41,110 bases of DNA. Source: JBBQNJ01 sp038329845. GTDB lineage: Bacteria > Planctomycetota > Phycisphaerae > Tepidisphaerales > Tepidisphaeraceae. Numbering within the stretch: the stretch's first letter is position 1; each line of letters opens with the position of its first letter. The notes under the pieces were generated by a model. That model did no database searches. It saw only the letters and a program-made list of their open reading frames with translations, and was not told the origin of the DNA. Positions 1 through 8,016 of this stretch are shown here, one piece after another. The position numbers were made by a program, and so were the translations under genes. The stretch lies in NCBI GenBank assembly GCA_038329845.1, contig JBBQNJ010000044.1, forward strand, positions 1 through 41,110, in the 5' to 3' direction.

Positions 1-50
1 AGTTGGTAACAGGCCGCATCGTCCATCAGGTCCGTGATCGGGAAATCCAT
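1..50 (-). CDS. Transposase N-terminus, probably IS1595/ISXO2-like (partial)
   Basis: A reading frame starts at the ATG complementary to 48-50 and runs off the left edge, so only 16 residues (MDFPITDLMDDAACYQ) are visible. It follows a strong ribosome binding site, AAGGAGGAGCCCGCC, directly upstream. From memory this N-terminus resembles transposases of the IS1595/ISXO2 type that are common in planctomycetes, where a zinc-finger-like segment and a DDE-type catalytic domain would follow. The rest lies outside the window, so the family is an inference. The element's outer end would lie between 51 and 146, where a G-rich stretch (GGGGGACATGAGCC, from about 125) could be its terminal repeat. Confidence 0.5.
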   Translation of the reverse strand, partial: MDFPITDLMDDAACYQ

Positions 51-146
51 GGCGGGCTCCTCCTTGAGCAGGTGCCATTGAAACATCCATTCCCCCCGGC
101 GCGAACCGACAATCTCAGCGGAAGGGGGACATGAGCCAAAAGTTCT

Positions 147-1190
147 TCATTGCGGGCGGGGAAAGCGGGCAATCGGAGCACGGCCCGGCCAGGACTCGGA
201 TCGTCGCCAGAAGTCATCGTCGCGCCCGCCGTAGTAGGCTTCGAGCGCCTGATCCATCACCCGCGAGGTTCGCGCCGCGGTATGACCGGTGCTGGGGCAG
301 GTTCCTTCGCCGGATAGATCATCGACGATCGACTGAATCAGCGGCTGCTGTACATGCGCCGGGTTAGGGCGATCGAAGGTTTCCTGCGCTGCATCGGCGC
401 CGATCAGCGAGATCGGCTCGTTGCCGAAGGTCGTCATCACCAGACGGGCCTGGCGGCCGGTGATCTCGATCAGGTCTCGTCGATGGCTGGCGGCGAAGTT
501 CCACTGGGCCGCTCCCAGGGCGCCGCAAGGGGACCGAAAGGTCATCGCCACGGCGTCTTCAACCTCACATAACCCCGCCAGATTTCCGGCCGAACCGCGC
601 ACTTCAGACAGCTCGCCCAGCAGGAAATCCAGCAGATCCAGCGTGTGCGATCCGAGGTCCAGGAAAAGCCCCGCCCCCGCCTGCTCGGCCGACAATCGCC
701 AGATGGCGGCGTTTGTCGGCGGGGGGCTGCACCATTGATAATTCACGGCGGTGATGTCGCCCAACCGCCCGGAATCGATCAATTCTTTGGCGATCACGAA
801 TCGCGGCAGCCGGCGGCGGTAGTACGCGACGAACAGCTTCCGCCGGGCCGCGTCGAATGCCTCGATCATCCGGCGGCATTCGGCGAAACTCCGCGCCAAG
901 GGTTTCTCGACATAGGCCGGCTTTCCCGCCGCCGCCACGAGCAGCGCCAGTTCCAGATGCGCCCCGGGGGGCGTGGCGATGTAGACCGCATCGACCTCGG
1001 GATCGTCGATCAGCCGCTGGGCGTCGCTGTACCATCGCGGCACATTATGCCGGCGGGCGTAATCGGCGGCTTTCGCCGCGTCGCGGCGCATGACGGCGAC
1101 GAGCCGGCTGCCCCGAGCCCGCTGAAACCCCGGCCCGCTCTTGACCTCGGTCACATCACCGCATCCGAGAATGCCCCAGCGAATGGTCAT
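147..1190 (-). CDS. Gfo/Idh/MocA family oxidoreductase
   Basis: This 347-residue protein has the two-domain layout of NAD(P)-dependent sugar or inositol oxidoreductases. The N-terminal Rossmann fold opens with GILGCGDV (residues 6-13). The catalytic lysine lies in the EKPLARS motif (Lys96). The C-terminal alpha/beta domain carries DLGSHTLDLLDFLLG, with the histidine typical of the active site. The length is normal and there is no signal peptide, so it should be cytoplasmic. The substrate cannot be read from the sequence. It is monocistronic and divergent from the DUF2231-like gene. Its 3' end lies close to the putative insertion sequence at the left edge, so the last few residues may have been altered by that insertion. 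Confidence 0.9.
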   Translation of the reverse strand: MTIRWGILGCGDVTEVKSGPGFQRARGSRLVAVMRRDAAKAADYARRHNVPRWYSDAQRLIDDPEVDAVYIATPPGAHLELALLVAAAGKPAYVEKPLARSFAECRRMIEAFDAARRKLFVAYYRRRLPRFVIAKELIDSGRLGDITAVNYQWCSPPPTNAAIWRLSAEQAGAGLFLDLGSHTLDLLDFLLGELSEVRGSAGNLAGLCEVEDAVAMTFRSPCGALGAAQWNFAASHRRDLIEITGRQARLVMTTFGNEPISLIGADAAQETFDRPNPAHVQQPLIQSIVDDLSGEGTCPSTGHTAARTSRVMDQALEAYYGGRDDDFWRRSESWPGRAPIARFPRPQ

Positions 1191-1249
1191 GATATTTATG
1201 AGATCTGGCGTCGAGTTCGTTCAACCGGGCCGCGCGGGATGGATCGCAA

Positions 1250-1255
1250 ATTATA
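1250..1255 (-). promoter_or_regulatory. Candidate -10 box for the oxidoreductase gene
   Basis: On the minus strand a perfect TATAAT lies about 60 bases upstream of the oxidoreductase start at 1190. No convincing -35 hexamer is visible 16-18 bases further upstream, so the call rests on the -10 alone. The remaining 1191-1450 interval shows no gene. Confidence 0.3.
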
Positions 1256-1450
1256 GATCGCTCGTCGCGTCGGTTGTTGGATTCAAATGCTACCGATCGG
1301 CACGAGGCTTGTCGATTCATCTCTAATTCCAGACGGTGGTTTGATGTCCGAGGCGACGGGATGAGTCCCCGCGCCGATCGGCGAAGTTTGGTTTTGCGAC
1401 TAGACAGCCCTCGACCCCCGGCGGATACTGCTGGGCGAGCAAGGCCAATT

Positions 1451-2926
1451 ATGACCCATGAATTCATCAATCCCAACTGGCACATCATTCTTATCCACTA
1501 TCCCCTCGGGCTTCTGTCCATCGGGGTGTTGATCGAGCTGTTCAGCTTCCTGTGGCGGCGACACGCGTTTCGCCAGGCCGGGCGCTGGATGATCCTTCTC
1601 GGGGCGCTGTTGATGATCCCCACGGCCTTCAGCGGCGCGTACGCCTTCAGGGACGCCCTGCAAACCGATTTCACCGATCCGATGGAGCGCTGGCCGGTGG
1701 TGGTGGACAATTCGGGCTGGAGCACCACGCAGTGGGAACTGATGGAAGACCACGTCTGGCTTACCGGCACCGCGACCTTGGTGTTCGTCATCAGTGTGAT
1801 CACCTGGCTGTCGTGTTCGGACCGCTGGCGGCGGCGGTTGTATGCCCCGGTGCTCACCGCGTTGGTCGCGGGCGTGGGCCTAATGGGCGTGGGTGCCTGG
1901 CACAGCGGCGAGGCGGTCTACCTGCATGGCACCGCCGTGGAAATCGTCGGGAATAATTCGGCCAGTCCCGTGGGCGTGTCGAAATCGGCCGAAGATCTCA
2001 ATGCCAAGGCCAAGTACTTCGTCCCGCCGCTGCAATTGCATCTGCTTCTCGCCGGGCTGGTTGGATCCTTCACGGTCGCATCGTTGGCGCTTTCGGTCCG
2101 GCGTTGGGTCGAGATCCGCGGGCAGATGGGGCCGGCCGAAGTCATGACCGGCGATTCGCCCGATGCGACGGTGCCGATTCTGGCCAACATCGAACTCGAG
2201 CAGCGCCGCAGCGCCGATGCTGACTCATCGCGCACCGTCGCGGGGCGCTGGTGGCTGCTGACCGGCGTGCTGGGGATCTTCACCGCGGCGGCCGCGGCTT
2301 GGGCGGTCGAAGAGAGCTGGAATCTTGAAGAAATCAAACACCTGTTCCTCGATCCCGAGGAGCGGACCACCGAGGCCAGGCTCTTTTATCATGTGATTGG
2401 CGGCGGGGTGATCATCCTTATCCCGCTGGTCCTAGCGCTGCTCACGCGTTTTTCCCGCGGCGGGCGGTTGCTTGGCGGCGTGCTGATCGGCGCATTGGTT
2501 TTGGTGTTGGGGGTGCAAACCTGGCTGGGCGTGGCGATGCTGTTCGACGGGCATCGCGGCCCGCTGCTGCGGCTGACCCCTCGCGATGATCCGGCGATGC
2601 GATCGACAGATCGTGACGATGAGGCCGCGCCGGTCAAGGTGCCCGCCGCCGTCCAACCCCCGGCGACCAAGGCGGTGCCATCGAACCCCGTGCCCAATCC
2701 ATGGCCGGCCGCCGCGCCAGTTGCCCCGGCCCCCGCTCCCGGTGCCAATGCCAATCCAGCGCCCGCGCCCGCGGCCAAGCCGGTCCCGACGCCGACGCCG
2801 ACTCCCGCGCCAACGCCCGTCCCCGCGCCATCGCTATCTCCGACTCCCGCCCCCGCGGCGGCGCCGCCGAAGGCCCCGGCCACCAAGCCGTTGGCTCTGG
2901 ACAGCGTGCGTTGGTGCTGGGCTTGA
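1451..2926 (+). CDS. DUF2231-like multipass membrane protein with Pro/Ala-rich C-terminus
   Basis: The start at 1451 (MTHEFINPNWH) is preferred over upstream codons because the family motif, a histidine-containing first helix (HIILIHYPLGLLSIGVL), begins directly after it. Residues 1-340 hold roughly eight hydrophobic helices, with a second related block near the C-terminal half (RLFYHVIGGGVIILIPL). This repeat resembles the DUF2231 domain, whose function is not established. From about residue 365 on, the chain is a low-complexity tail of Pro, Ala and Thr, likely exposed outside the membrane. The extreme C-terminus (LALDSVRWCWA) looks unlike the repeat and could be a frameshifted end. The gene is convergent with the DUF3299-type gene. 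Confidence 0.7.
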   Translation: MTHEFINPNWHIILIHYPLGLLSIGVLIELFSFLWRRHAFRQAGRWMILLGALLMIPTAFSGAYAFRDALQTDFTDPMERWPVVVDNSGWSTTQWELMEDHVWLTGTATLVFVISVITWLSCSDRWRRRLYAPVLTALVAGVGLMGVGAWHSGEAVYLHGTAVEIVGNNSASPVGVSKSAEDLNAKAKYFVPPLQLHLLLAGLVGSFTVASLALSVRRWVEIRGQMGPAEVMTGDSPDATVPILANIELEQRRSADADSSRTVAGRWWLLTGVLGIFTAAAAAWAVEESWNLEEIKHLFLDPEERTTEARLFYHVIGGGVIILIPLVLALLTRFSRGGRLLGGVLIGALVLVLGVQTWLGVAMLFDGHRGPLLRLTPRDDPAMRSTDRDDEAAPVKVPAAVQPPATKAVPSNPVPNPWPAAAPVAPAPAPGANANPAPAPAAKPVPTPTPTPAPTPVPAPSLSPTPAPAAAPPKAPATKPLALDSVRWCWA

Positions 2927-2942
2927 TCGAGATATGCCCGGG

Positions 2943-3464
2943 TTACACCGGTTCGACGCGCTCCACGTCCAGCCGGTAGACGCTCACCACCCGTCCGGCG
3001 TCCTTCTGCACGTCTACATGCAGCGTTCCCAGCACTCGGACCAGGCCGGGCAGGAATGGAACCTTGCCATCGTTGAGCACGCGCGATTGCACGAAATGCT
3101 GGATCTGCGGCGGGCCGCTCAGGCAGCATTTCTGGATTGAGTACACCAACTCGAACGTTCCGATCTGGGGCGCCCACGAGTTGGGCGCGTACATTTCTCC
3201 TTCCAGCAAAACCCGCTTGCCGTCGAGTTGACGGAATTGCTCGGGAATCTCCTCGAACTTGCCGTTGGTCTGATCAAACGGGAAATTGCTCATCGCCTTG
3301 AGGTTGACCTCGACGTAATCCCCGCGATTGATGATCCCGCCGGTGACACTTTCCCGAATGTAGTAGTAGACGGGAAACCCCACCAGCCCCAGGACGATGG
3401 CGGCCATTGCGATCAGGCGGAGATTGACCCGCTGCGACCAGGGTTGTTTGGCGATGGTGGTCAT
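2943..3464 (-). CDS. DUF3299-type protein, membrane-anchored
   Basis: The start at 3464 (MTTIAKQPW) gives a 173-residue protein. It has an N-terminal transmembrane helix (LIAMAAIVLGLVGFPVYYYI, residues about 17-36) and an extracytoplasmic domain. The domain shares LDGKRVLLEGEMY and CCLSGPPQIQH with the next gene upstream in the operon (LSGMVVRLRGYM, CCFGQPPQIQH), which has the DUF3299 pattern. The paired cysteines followed by PPQIQH are a plausible metal site, but that is inference. It is the last gene of the minus-strand run that begins with the ABC ATPase. A repeat-filled gap of 259 bases separates it from the gene upstream. Confidence 0.7.
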   Translation of the reverse strand: MTTIAKQPWSQRVNLRLIAMAAIVLGLVGFPVYYYIRESVTGGIINRGDYVEVNLKAMSNFPFDQTNGKFEEIPEQFRQLDGKRVLLEGEMYAPNSWAPQIGTFELVYSIQKCCLSGPPQIQHFVQSRVLNDGKVPFLPGLVRVLGTLHVDVQKDAGRVVSVYRLDVERVEPV

Positions 3465-3506
3465 GCTTAAGTTGACGCGAAAAACGCTCGACTCCTCACC
3501 TCGTGG

Positions 3507-3717
3507 TGCGGCCGTCCCGGCTGCTTTTGCACACCGGGACATGCAGGCCAGAGGCCCGCACCGCAAGAAGGGCCCTGCACCACAAGAAGCTGAGCTTCCG
3601 GTCCTAGTGTTGCGGCCGTCCCGGCTGCTTTTGCACACCGGGGCATGCAGGCCGGAGGCCCGCACCACAAGAAGCTGAGCTTCCGGTCCTTGCCGTCCAG
3701 CCGTCCCGGCTGTTCTT
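3507..3717. repeat. Tandem repeat of about 104 bases, two copies plus a fragment
   Basis: TGCGGCCGTCCCGGCTGCTT starts at 3507 and recurs at 3611. A third partial copy of the CCGTCCCGGCTG core is at 3701. Each unit holds a GCATGCAGGCC or ACATGCAGGCC segment and ends with AAGAAGCTGAGCTTCCGGTC. The second unit lacks about 20 bases found in the first. The array lies between two genes of the ABC/DUF3299 cluster and codes for nothing recognisable. Confidence 0.85.
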
Positions 3718-3723
3718 ATAGAC

Positions 3724-4416
3724 CTACTTCGATACCGGCTTCACGCTCGAGGCCGCCAGTTCGAAAAGGCTCACGATAAACCCCTCGTCCTTACGCTCCT
3801 GAACCAGCAACTTGCCTTCGACGAAGACCTCATCCGGATAATAGCCAACCGATTTGCCCTTGGGCGTGCGGACCACCACCGTATGCTGAATCTGCGGCGG
3901 CTGTCCGAAGCAGCAGGCGAACAGGTCCGGAACCAGCGCGAACTCGGTGATGTTCTCCGCCTGATCGATCGGGATCATGTAACCCCGCAGCCGAACCACC
4001 ATCCCCGACAGCGATGAAACATCCGCGGGGATTCCTCCACCCTTGTCCGGGTCATACTCAAAGTTCCCCAACTGCTTGATCGAAAGCTTTCGCACTTCCC
4101 CCGGCTGTGGCGGCTCATGTGGTTTGCGATTCTTGATATCGGGCGCTGTCGTGGACGACTGGACCTGCGCGAGTAGATTCCTCTCGCATACCCGGATTTG
4201 TTCTCGCACCGGTCCGGCCAGCACCGGGTCGCCGCGCATCGCCTCCTCCAATTTCTGCAGCATCGGCAACGCCGCGGCGTATTGCCCGGCGGCGAACGCC
4301 TGCGTGGCGCGAAGATGCAGCACCTGCAAATCCTTGATCGCCGGGCGGGTCGTCTGGGCAAGGCTGACCGCGGGCAGAACCGCCATCAGCAAACAAATCC
4401 GTTGAAAGCAACGCAT
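3724..4416 (-). CDS. DUF3299 family exported protein
   Basis: This 230-residue protein has a cleavable signal peptide (residues 1-20, ending VSLAQ). It is followed by a helical region of about 60 residues (QAFAAGQYAAALPMLQKLEEA), like a TPR fragment, and a C-terminal DUF3299 domain. That domain has LSGMVVRLRGYMIPIDQAENITEFALVP and then CCFGQPPQIQH. DUF3299 genes are often found beside MacB-like ABC transporters, and I recall them near zinc-regulated loci, but the biochemical role is unknown. It is transcribed in the same direction as the permease, 259 bases downstream. That gap holds a miniature element at 4551-4656, so co-transcription is likely but not certain. Confidence 0.8.
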   Translation of the reverse strand: MRCFQRICLLMAVLPAVSLAQTTRPAIKDLQVLHLRATQAFAAGQYAAALPMLQKLEEAMRGDPVLAGPVREQIRVCERNLLAQVQSSTTAPDIKNRKPHEPPQPGEVRKLSIKQLGNFEYDPDKGGGIPADVSSLSGMVVRLRGYMIPIDQAENITEFALVPDLFACCFGQPPQIQHTVVVRTPKGKSVGYYPDEVFVEGKLLVQERKDEGFIVSLFELAASSVKPVSK

Positions 4417-4550
4417 GGGCGGTGAATCCTTCCGCTCGCGGTCGTGCGATGCACATCGCCGACGCGGGCACCGAAGTATATACGCCCGAACCCGCTTTGT
4501 TGAAAATCAGTCCGGTAGCAAAGGCGTCGCTAAGCATTCGCGCGGTGAAG

Positions 4551-4656
4551 GGGACAACCAGAATATTCCCGCTGCTGACACGGCCGAGATTCGATCGCTC
4601 GCGCAGAAGCACTGCTCGCCGGGGTGGACGGCTTGATGGAATATTCCGGATGTCCC
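4551..4656. mobile_element. 106-bp miniature inverted-repeat element (family B, copy 1)
   Basis: The ends are imperfect inverted repeats: GGGACAACCAGAATATTCC at 4551-4569 pairs with GGAATATTCCGGATGTCCC at 4638-4656 (17 of 19 positions). There is no coding capacity. A second element of the same length with similar ends is at 10761-10866. It sits inside the ABC/DUF3299 gene cluster. Confidence 0.75.
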
Positions 4657-4675
4657 GCTGTTCGTTCGTGGGTCG

Positions 4676-6112
4676 TTAAGAGGCCACCAGGTTTGTCGCC
4701 ACCGGGGTGCGGTACGCCGCCATTGCCGGGACTAGACCGGCGAGCGCGGCCAATGCAACCACCAGCAGCAGATATCCCGCTTCGCGCCAGTCCACTTGAA
4801 GCCAGGCAATAGACTGCCCGACAGTCTGCTCGAGGTAAGCCGACCCGACCGCGGCGAGCGCGTGGCCGACGATCAGCCCGGCCACGCCGCCCAGTAGTCC
4901 GATCAACGCCGCCTCGAGCGAGATCAGTCCCAGCACGGTCAGCCTCGTGGCGCCCAAGGCCCGCAGGATGGCGATCTCGCGCTTGCGGGCAACGACCGAG
5001 TTGTAAATGCTTACCAGGATCGAGACCGCTGCCACCACCGTCACCAGCAGCGAGATCAGCAGCAGCGCCGTCGTCGAGCCGCGCAGGAACGAATCGAAAA
5101 ATTGTCGCATCTCGGTAGCCGGGCTGACCGCCATCGCCTCCGGGCGGTTGTTGATCGCCCACATGAACCCCATCCCCAGCGTGCCGCGGGTGTTGACCAG
5201 GATCGCGGCCAGACGCCAGTCGCTCTTGGGGATGTGCAGGTCGATCGAGCCATCGGGCAGCAGGTCGTAAACCTCCTCGTGGTCATGGTGATGATGCCCG
5301 GCATGTTCATCGGCGACAGCGGCGCTGTGCATCGTCGCCGGCGATGCCGCAGCGCTGGCGGGAACCTTGTGTGCCTCATGCGCATCGTGCCCGGCGGTTG
5401 ACTGAATCTCGGTGATTTTCTCCATCGCCGTGCCATGTTCGGGGATGGCGTATGAACTGATCAGCGGGATGAAAATCACGCGGTCCAGCGCGGTGCGGGT
5501 CGGTCGAAGAATCCCCACCACCGTCCAGCTTTCATCGTGCTCATCGTGCGCCGCCGTCGCCACCGCGCCGTGCGATGGCTTGAAAACCGAGTCCAACTTC
5601 AGGCCGGTGCGGGCCGCGACTTCTGAACCGATGACCGCCTCGAACTTCCGCGCCGAAAACGCCCGGCCCGCCGACAGTTCCAGCTTGCGATCCTTGCGGT
5701 ACTCGAACGTCCGGCCCGCAGCCAGCGGCTCACCGTCCTCGCCGATCCCCAGCAGCGCCGGCGTCGTTCCGACCACCCGGAATCCCTCGTAGTTGTCGCC
5801 GATGATCATCGGCAGCTTCCACTTCACCTCGCTGGATTTGAGCGATTCGTACACCGAGTAGGGGATCGTCCCCAGCGCCGCCGGATCGCCGATGTGGTAG
5901 ACGCTGTTGAAGACCAGGTTTAGCCGCGAGCCTTTGGCCCCGACGACCGCGTCGTAGCCATAGTCGCTTTGGCCGAACATCGCCCCGGCTTCGCGCTGGA
6001 CGATCATGATGGCGATCGCCAACGCCACGCCCAGCAGCACCGACAACAGCGTCAGCCAGGTAGACAACGCCCGCTGCCGCATCTGCTTGAGAACCAGTTG
6101 ACAAATATTCAT
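4676..6112 (-). CDS. ABC transporter permease, FtsX/MacB type, with histidine-rich periplasmic insert
   Basis: This 478-residue permease has the MacB/FtsX layout: helix 1 (about 18-38), a large periplasmic domain (about 40-340), then three helices near 348-372, 398-430 and 445-470. The FtsX signature ARKREIAILRALGAT precedes helix 3. The periplasmic domain is rich in histidine between 181 and 278. It includes AAHDEHDE, GHDAHEAHK and the cluster HAGHHHHDHEE, which suggests binding of zinc or another divalent metal. Its start overlaps the ATPase stop by four bases (ATGA), so the two are translationally coupled. The substrate is inferred. An alternative is lipoprotein handling, as in LolCDE. Confidence 0.88.
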   Translation of the reverse strand: MNICQLVLKQMRQRALSTWLTLLSVLLGVALAIAIMIVQREAGAMFGQSDYGYDAVVGAKGSRLNLVFNSVYHIGDPAALGTIPYSVYESLKSSEVKWKLPMIIGDNYEGFRVVGTTPALLGIGEDGEPLAAGRTFEYRKDRKLELSAGRAFSARKFEAVIGSEVAARTGLKLDSVFKPSHGAVATAAHDEHDESWTVVGILRPTRTALDRVIFIPLISSYAIPEHGTAMEKITEIQSTAGHDAHEAHKVPASAAASPATMHSAAVADEHAGHHHHDHEEVYDLLPDGSIDLHIPKSDWRLAAILVNTRGTLGMGFMWAINNRPEAMAVSPATEMRQFFDSFLRGSTTALLLISLLVTVVAAVSILVSIYNSVVARKREIAILRALGATRLTVLGLISLEAALIGLLGGVAGLIVGHALAAVGSAYLEQTVGQSIAWLQVDWREAGYLLLVVALAALAGLVPAMAAYRTPVATNLVAS

Positions 6113-6819
6113 GCCACGCTCCGGTTCATCGTCGTTGACCCCGCGGCGCGATTGATCTCCGACAGCGCCACCCGCCGGGGCAGTTGCCCGATGATCGCCG
6201 GGTCATGGCTGACGATCAGCAGGGCGGCGTTGACTTCCATGCACAGCTTGCGGATCAGCCCCAGCACCTGCTGTGCGTTCGCCGCGTCCAGCGCCCCGGT
6301 CGGCTCATCGCCCAGCACCACGCGCGGACGATTCGCCAGTGCCCGCGCTACCGCCACCCGCTGCTGCTGGCCCACCGACAGTTTCTGCGGCTTGTAATCC
6401 AGCCGGCTCTCGAGTCCCACCTCGGTCAGAAGATGGCGGGCCCAGGCGCGGTCCGGCTTGCGCCCGCTGAAGCTCATCCCTAGCAGAACGTTCTCCATCG
6501 CCGTAAAACCGCTTAGAAGGTGATGGGTCTGGAAGATGTAGCCGATGTGACGCCCGCGAAACACATCTCGCCGCGGCTCGGACAGCCCGGCGATGTCCAG
6601 CTTTCCTTCATCCCCCAGGTCGTAGGTGATCCGCCCGGAGTCGGCGGCAAGAATCCCGGCGATCAGGTGCAGCAACGTGGTCTTGCCCGATCCGCTCGAC
6701 CCGGCCATCGCCACCTGTTCCCCGGCGGCGATTGCGAAGTAGTCGATGTTCACCACTGGGGTAATCGTCCCGTCCGGCGCGATGAATCGCTTGTTCAGTT
6801 CATGCAGGATGAATCCCAT
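6109..6819 (-). CDS. ABC transporter ATP-binding protein, MacB/LolD type
   Basis: This 236-residue nucleotide-binding subunit has a full motif set. Walker A is GSSGSGKTTLL (about residues 41-51), the Q-loop lies in FQTHHLLSG, the ABC signature is LSVGQQQRVAVARAL, and Walker B is VVLGDEPTGALD, with the switch histidine in IVSHDPA. The start at 6819 is backed by AGGAG nine bases upstream. It is the first gene of the cluster and overlaps the permease. The closest known relatives are the MacB, LolD and FtsE-type ATPases that pair with FtsX-fold permeases and often do not import solutes in the classical way. Confidence 0.93.
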   Translation of the reverse strand: MGFILHELNKRFIAPDGTITPVVNIDYFAIAAGEQVAMAGSSGSGKTTLLHLIAGILAADSGRITYDLGDEGKLDIAGLSEPRRDVFRGRHIGYIFQTHHLLSGFTAMENVLLGMSFSGRKPDRAWARHLLTEVGLESRLDYKPQKLSVGQQQRVAVARALANRPRVVLGDEPTGALDAANAQQVLGLIRKLCMEVNAALLIVSHDPAIIGQLPRRVALSEINRAAGSTTMNRSVA

Positions 6820-6833
6820 AGCCCGGCTCCTAA

Positions 6834-6912
6834 ATGCAAGTGACTGGCAAGTAGCTTATCCACCGCCAACCCCGCATGCAAGTCGCCCGCAACTGCGCGT
6901 GACTCGGCGCAG
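6834..6912 (-). promoter_or_regulatory. Possible operator repeats upstream of the ABC operon
   Basis: Two direct copies of ATGCAAGT (6834-6841 and 6875-6882) and an inverted repeat CTGCGC/GCGCAG (6893-6898, 6907-6912) lie within 100 bases upstream of the ATPase start. I see no canonical Zur box and no strong -35/-10 pair. These are visible repeats only, with no assigned regulator. Confidence 0.25.
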
Positions 6913-6993
6913 CCGGTGTACGAGGATACCGCGCACGAATAGGATCGATGCCTTCGTGAATACGAGCAAGGTTGAGAAATACAGGAGTAAGCC

Positions 6994-7189
6994 ATGAAGA
7001 TGAACTACGACCCCCTGGCCGACCTCTTAACCATCGAATCGAAAGCCCGCGAGGTGGCCGAGGGCGATGAATCCAAGCCGGGGGTGACTTTGGATTTCGA
7101 CGCACAGGGGCACTTGGCTGGAGGTGCTGGATGCATAACTGCGCGTGGATCAGGTACGCACGGTGTACCTCGACGTGTCGGTCGCGTGA
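6994..7189 (+). pseudogene. DUF2283 family gene, broken by a frameshift and a stop
   Basis: The frame opens with MKMNYDPLADLLTIES after a good AGGAG site. It matches the start of DUF2283 proteins, short proteins of about 65 residues often found near toxin-antitoxin genes. The match breaks after DFDAQGHLAG. The expected continuation EVLDA-LRVDQVRTVYLDVSVA is present in another frame from about 7115 to the TGA at 7187-7189, and that frame also holds an in-frame TAA after DA. At least one small indel and one nonsense change are therefore needed to explain the sequence. The uninterrupted frame to 7218 has an unrelated tail. Function is lost or altered. Confidence 0.7.
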
Positions 7190-7236
7190 GCGATTCATCC
7201 TTGAACTCGTGCCTTTGAGCTTAAGGTGGATTGAGC

Positions 7237-7528
7237 ATGCGCGACGAGTTGTTTGAGTGGGATGACTGCAAGGACCAACAGAACCAGGTGCGGCACGGAG
7301 TCGGGTTCGGGGAAGCGCAGGTGGCTTTTTTGTATCCTCGCCGCGTGATTGCCCGCGACGATGCCCACAGCCAGGGGGAGCGGCGGCTGTTTTGTTTTGG
7401 CAAGCTCGGTGAGAACGTTCTGACGGTTCGCTATACTCTACGGGGGGGCGCGGATCAGGATCATCGGGGCCGGATACTGGCGAAAAGGACGCAAGGTGTA
7501 TGAAAAGGCGAATCAAATATACGGATGA
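7237..7528 (+). pseudogene. brnT: BrnT-like toxin (DUF497) with a frameshift near the C-terminus
   Basis: The protein begins MRDELFEWDD and follows the BrnT pattern (FEWDD, NQVRHGVGFGEAQVAF, DDAHSQGERR, LTVRYTLR). BrnT is an RNase toxin of type II toxin-antitoxin pairs. The frame then meets seven G residues at about 7441-7447. As written, it continues into an unrelated tail and stops at 7503. Removing one G restores GARIRIIGAGYWRKGRKVYEKAN, the expected BrnT C-terminus, ending at 7528. So a single-base insertion in a homopolymer truncates the family's conserved C-terminal strand. This may be a real inactivating mutation, a phase-variable tract or a sequencing error. The antitoxin gene starts at 7500 and overlaps it. 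Confidence 0.75.
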
Positions 7529-7739
7529 GCCGATGGAATTCACGGTCATCAGGGATTTCTTGCCTCCGCCCGAAGTGCTGCGCCAAGCCCTCAAGAAGGT
7601 GAAGATTACGGTCGAGGTGGACGCGCCCACCGTGCAGATGTTCCAGACGCAGGCTGGCCGAAGTCCAGGCGACACCGAACGGCTGATGGGCAAGTTGCTA
7701 GACCTGTATGCTTCGGCGCGGCTCTCGGACAAGAGATGA
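7500..7739 (+). CDS. BrnA/CopG-type antitoxin-like protein
   Basis: This 79-residue protein starts MKRRIKYTDEPMEF and has a central segment (VKITVEVDAPTVQMFQTQA) with the ribbon-helix-helix character of CopG-type antitoxins. A C-terminal helix follows (TERLMGKLLDLYASARL). Proteins of this kind commonly follow DUF497/BrnT toxins, bind them and repress their shared promoter. Its ATG overlaps the end of the toxin frame, so it is translationally coupled. It appears intact although the toxin frame is interrupted. The exact antitoxin family is an inference from context and pattern. Confidence 0.7.
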   Translation: MKRRIKYTDEPMEFTVIRDFLPPPEVLRQALKKVKITVEVDAPTVQMFQTQAGRSPGDTERLMGKLLDLYASARLSDKR

Positions 7740-8016
7740 GCAGAGTGGGACGGCGACGAGCCGCATTCTGAAGCATTGCCAGCGCGAATCACTGGATGCC
7801 CGCGGGCGTTTCCGTGACGCGGTGGGCGGGGCGCAAGACGCTGCGCCCGGGGTATGACGCCTGCTACGCCAGACCCGCCGGGACTTCCTGCCCTGATCGC
7901 GGGGGGAGCAACAACAACACGAGTGCGGCCGCGGTCGGGGAGATTTTGCGGCGGGGGGTCTAGAAATCCCGGGCAAACGTCCGATAATCACCGATGGCGG
8001 CAAGGAGGCCGCGCCA
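7740..8016. other. Intergenic region before fliM
   Basis: No gene is visible. One inverted repeat, GGGCGCA at 7829-7835 with TGCGCCC at 7842-7848, could form a hairpin but has no T-run. A run of AGGAGG at 8003-8008 is the ribosome binding site of fliM. Confidence 0.5.

Noticed and set aside
2389..3177. Gly/Ala-rich minus-strand frame of 262 codons
   Set aside because: It is the reverse reading of the Pro/Ala-rich tail of the DUF2231-like gene.
7821..7850. GGGCGCA/TGCGCCC hairpin as terminator of the toxin-antitoxin genes
   Set aside because: No T-run follows and the stem is seven bases; not enough to call a terminator.
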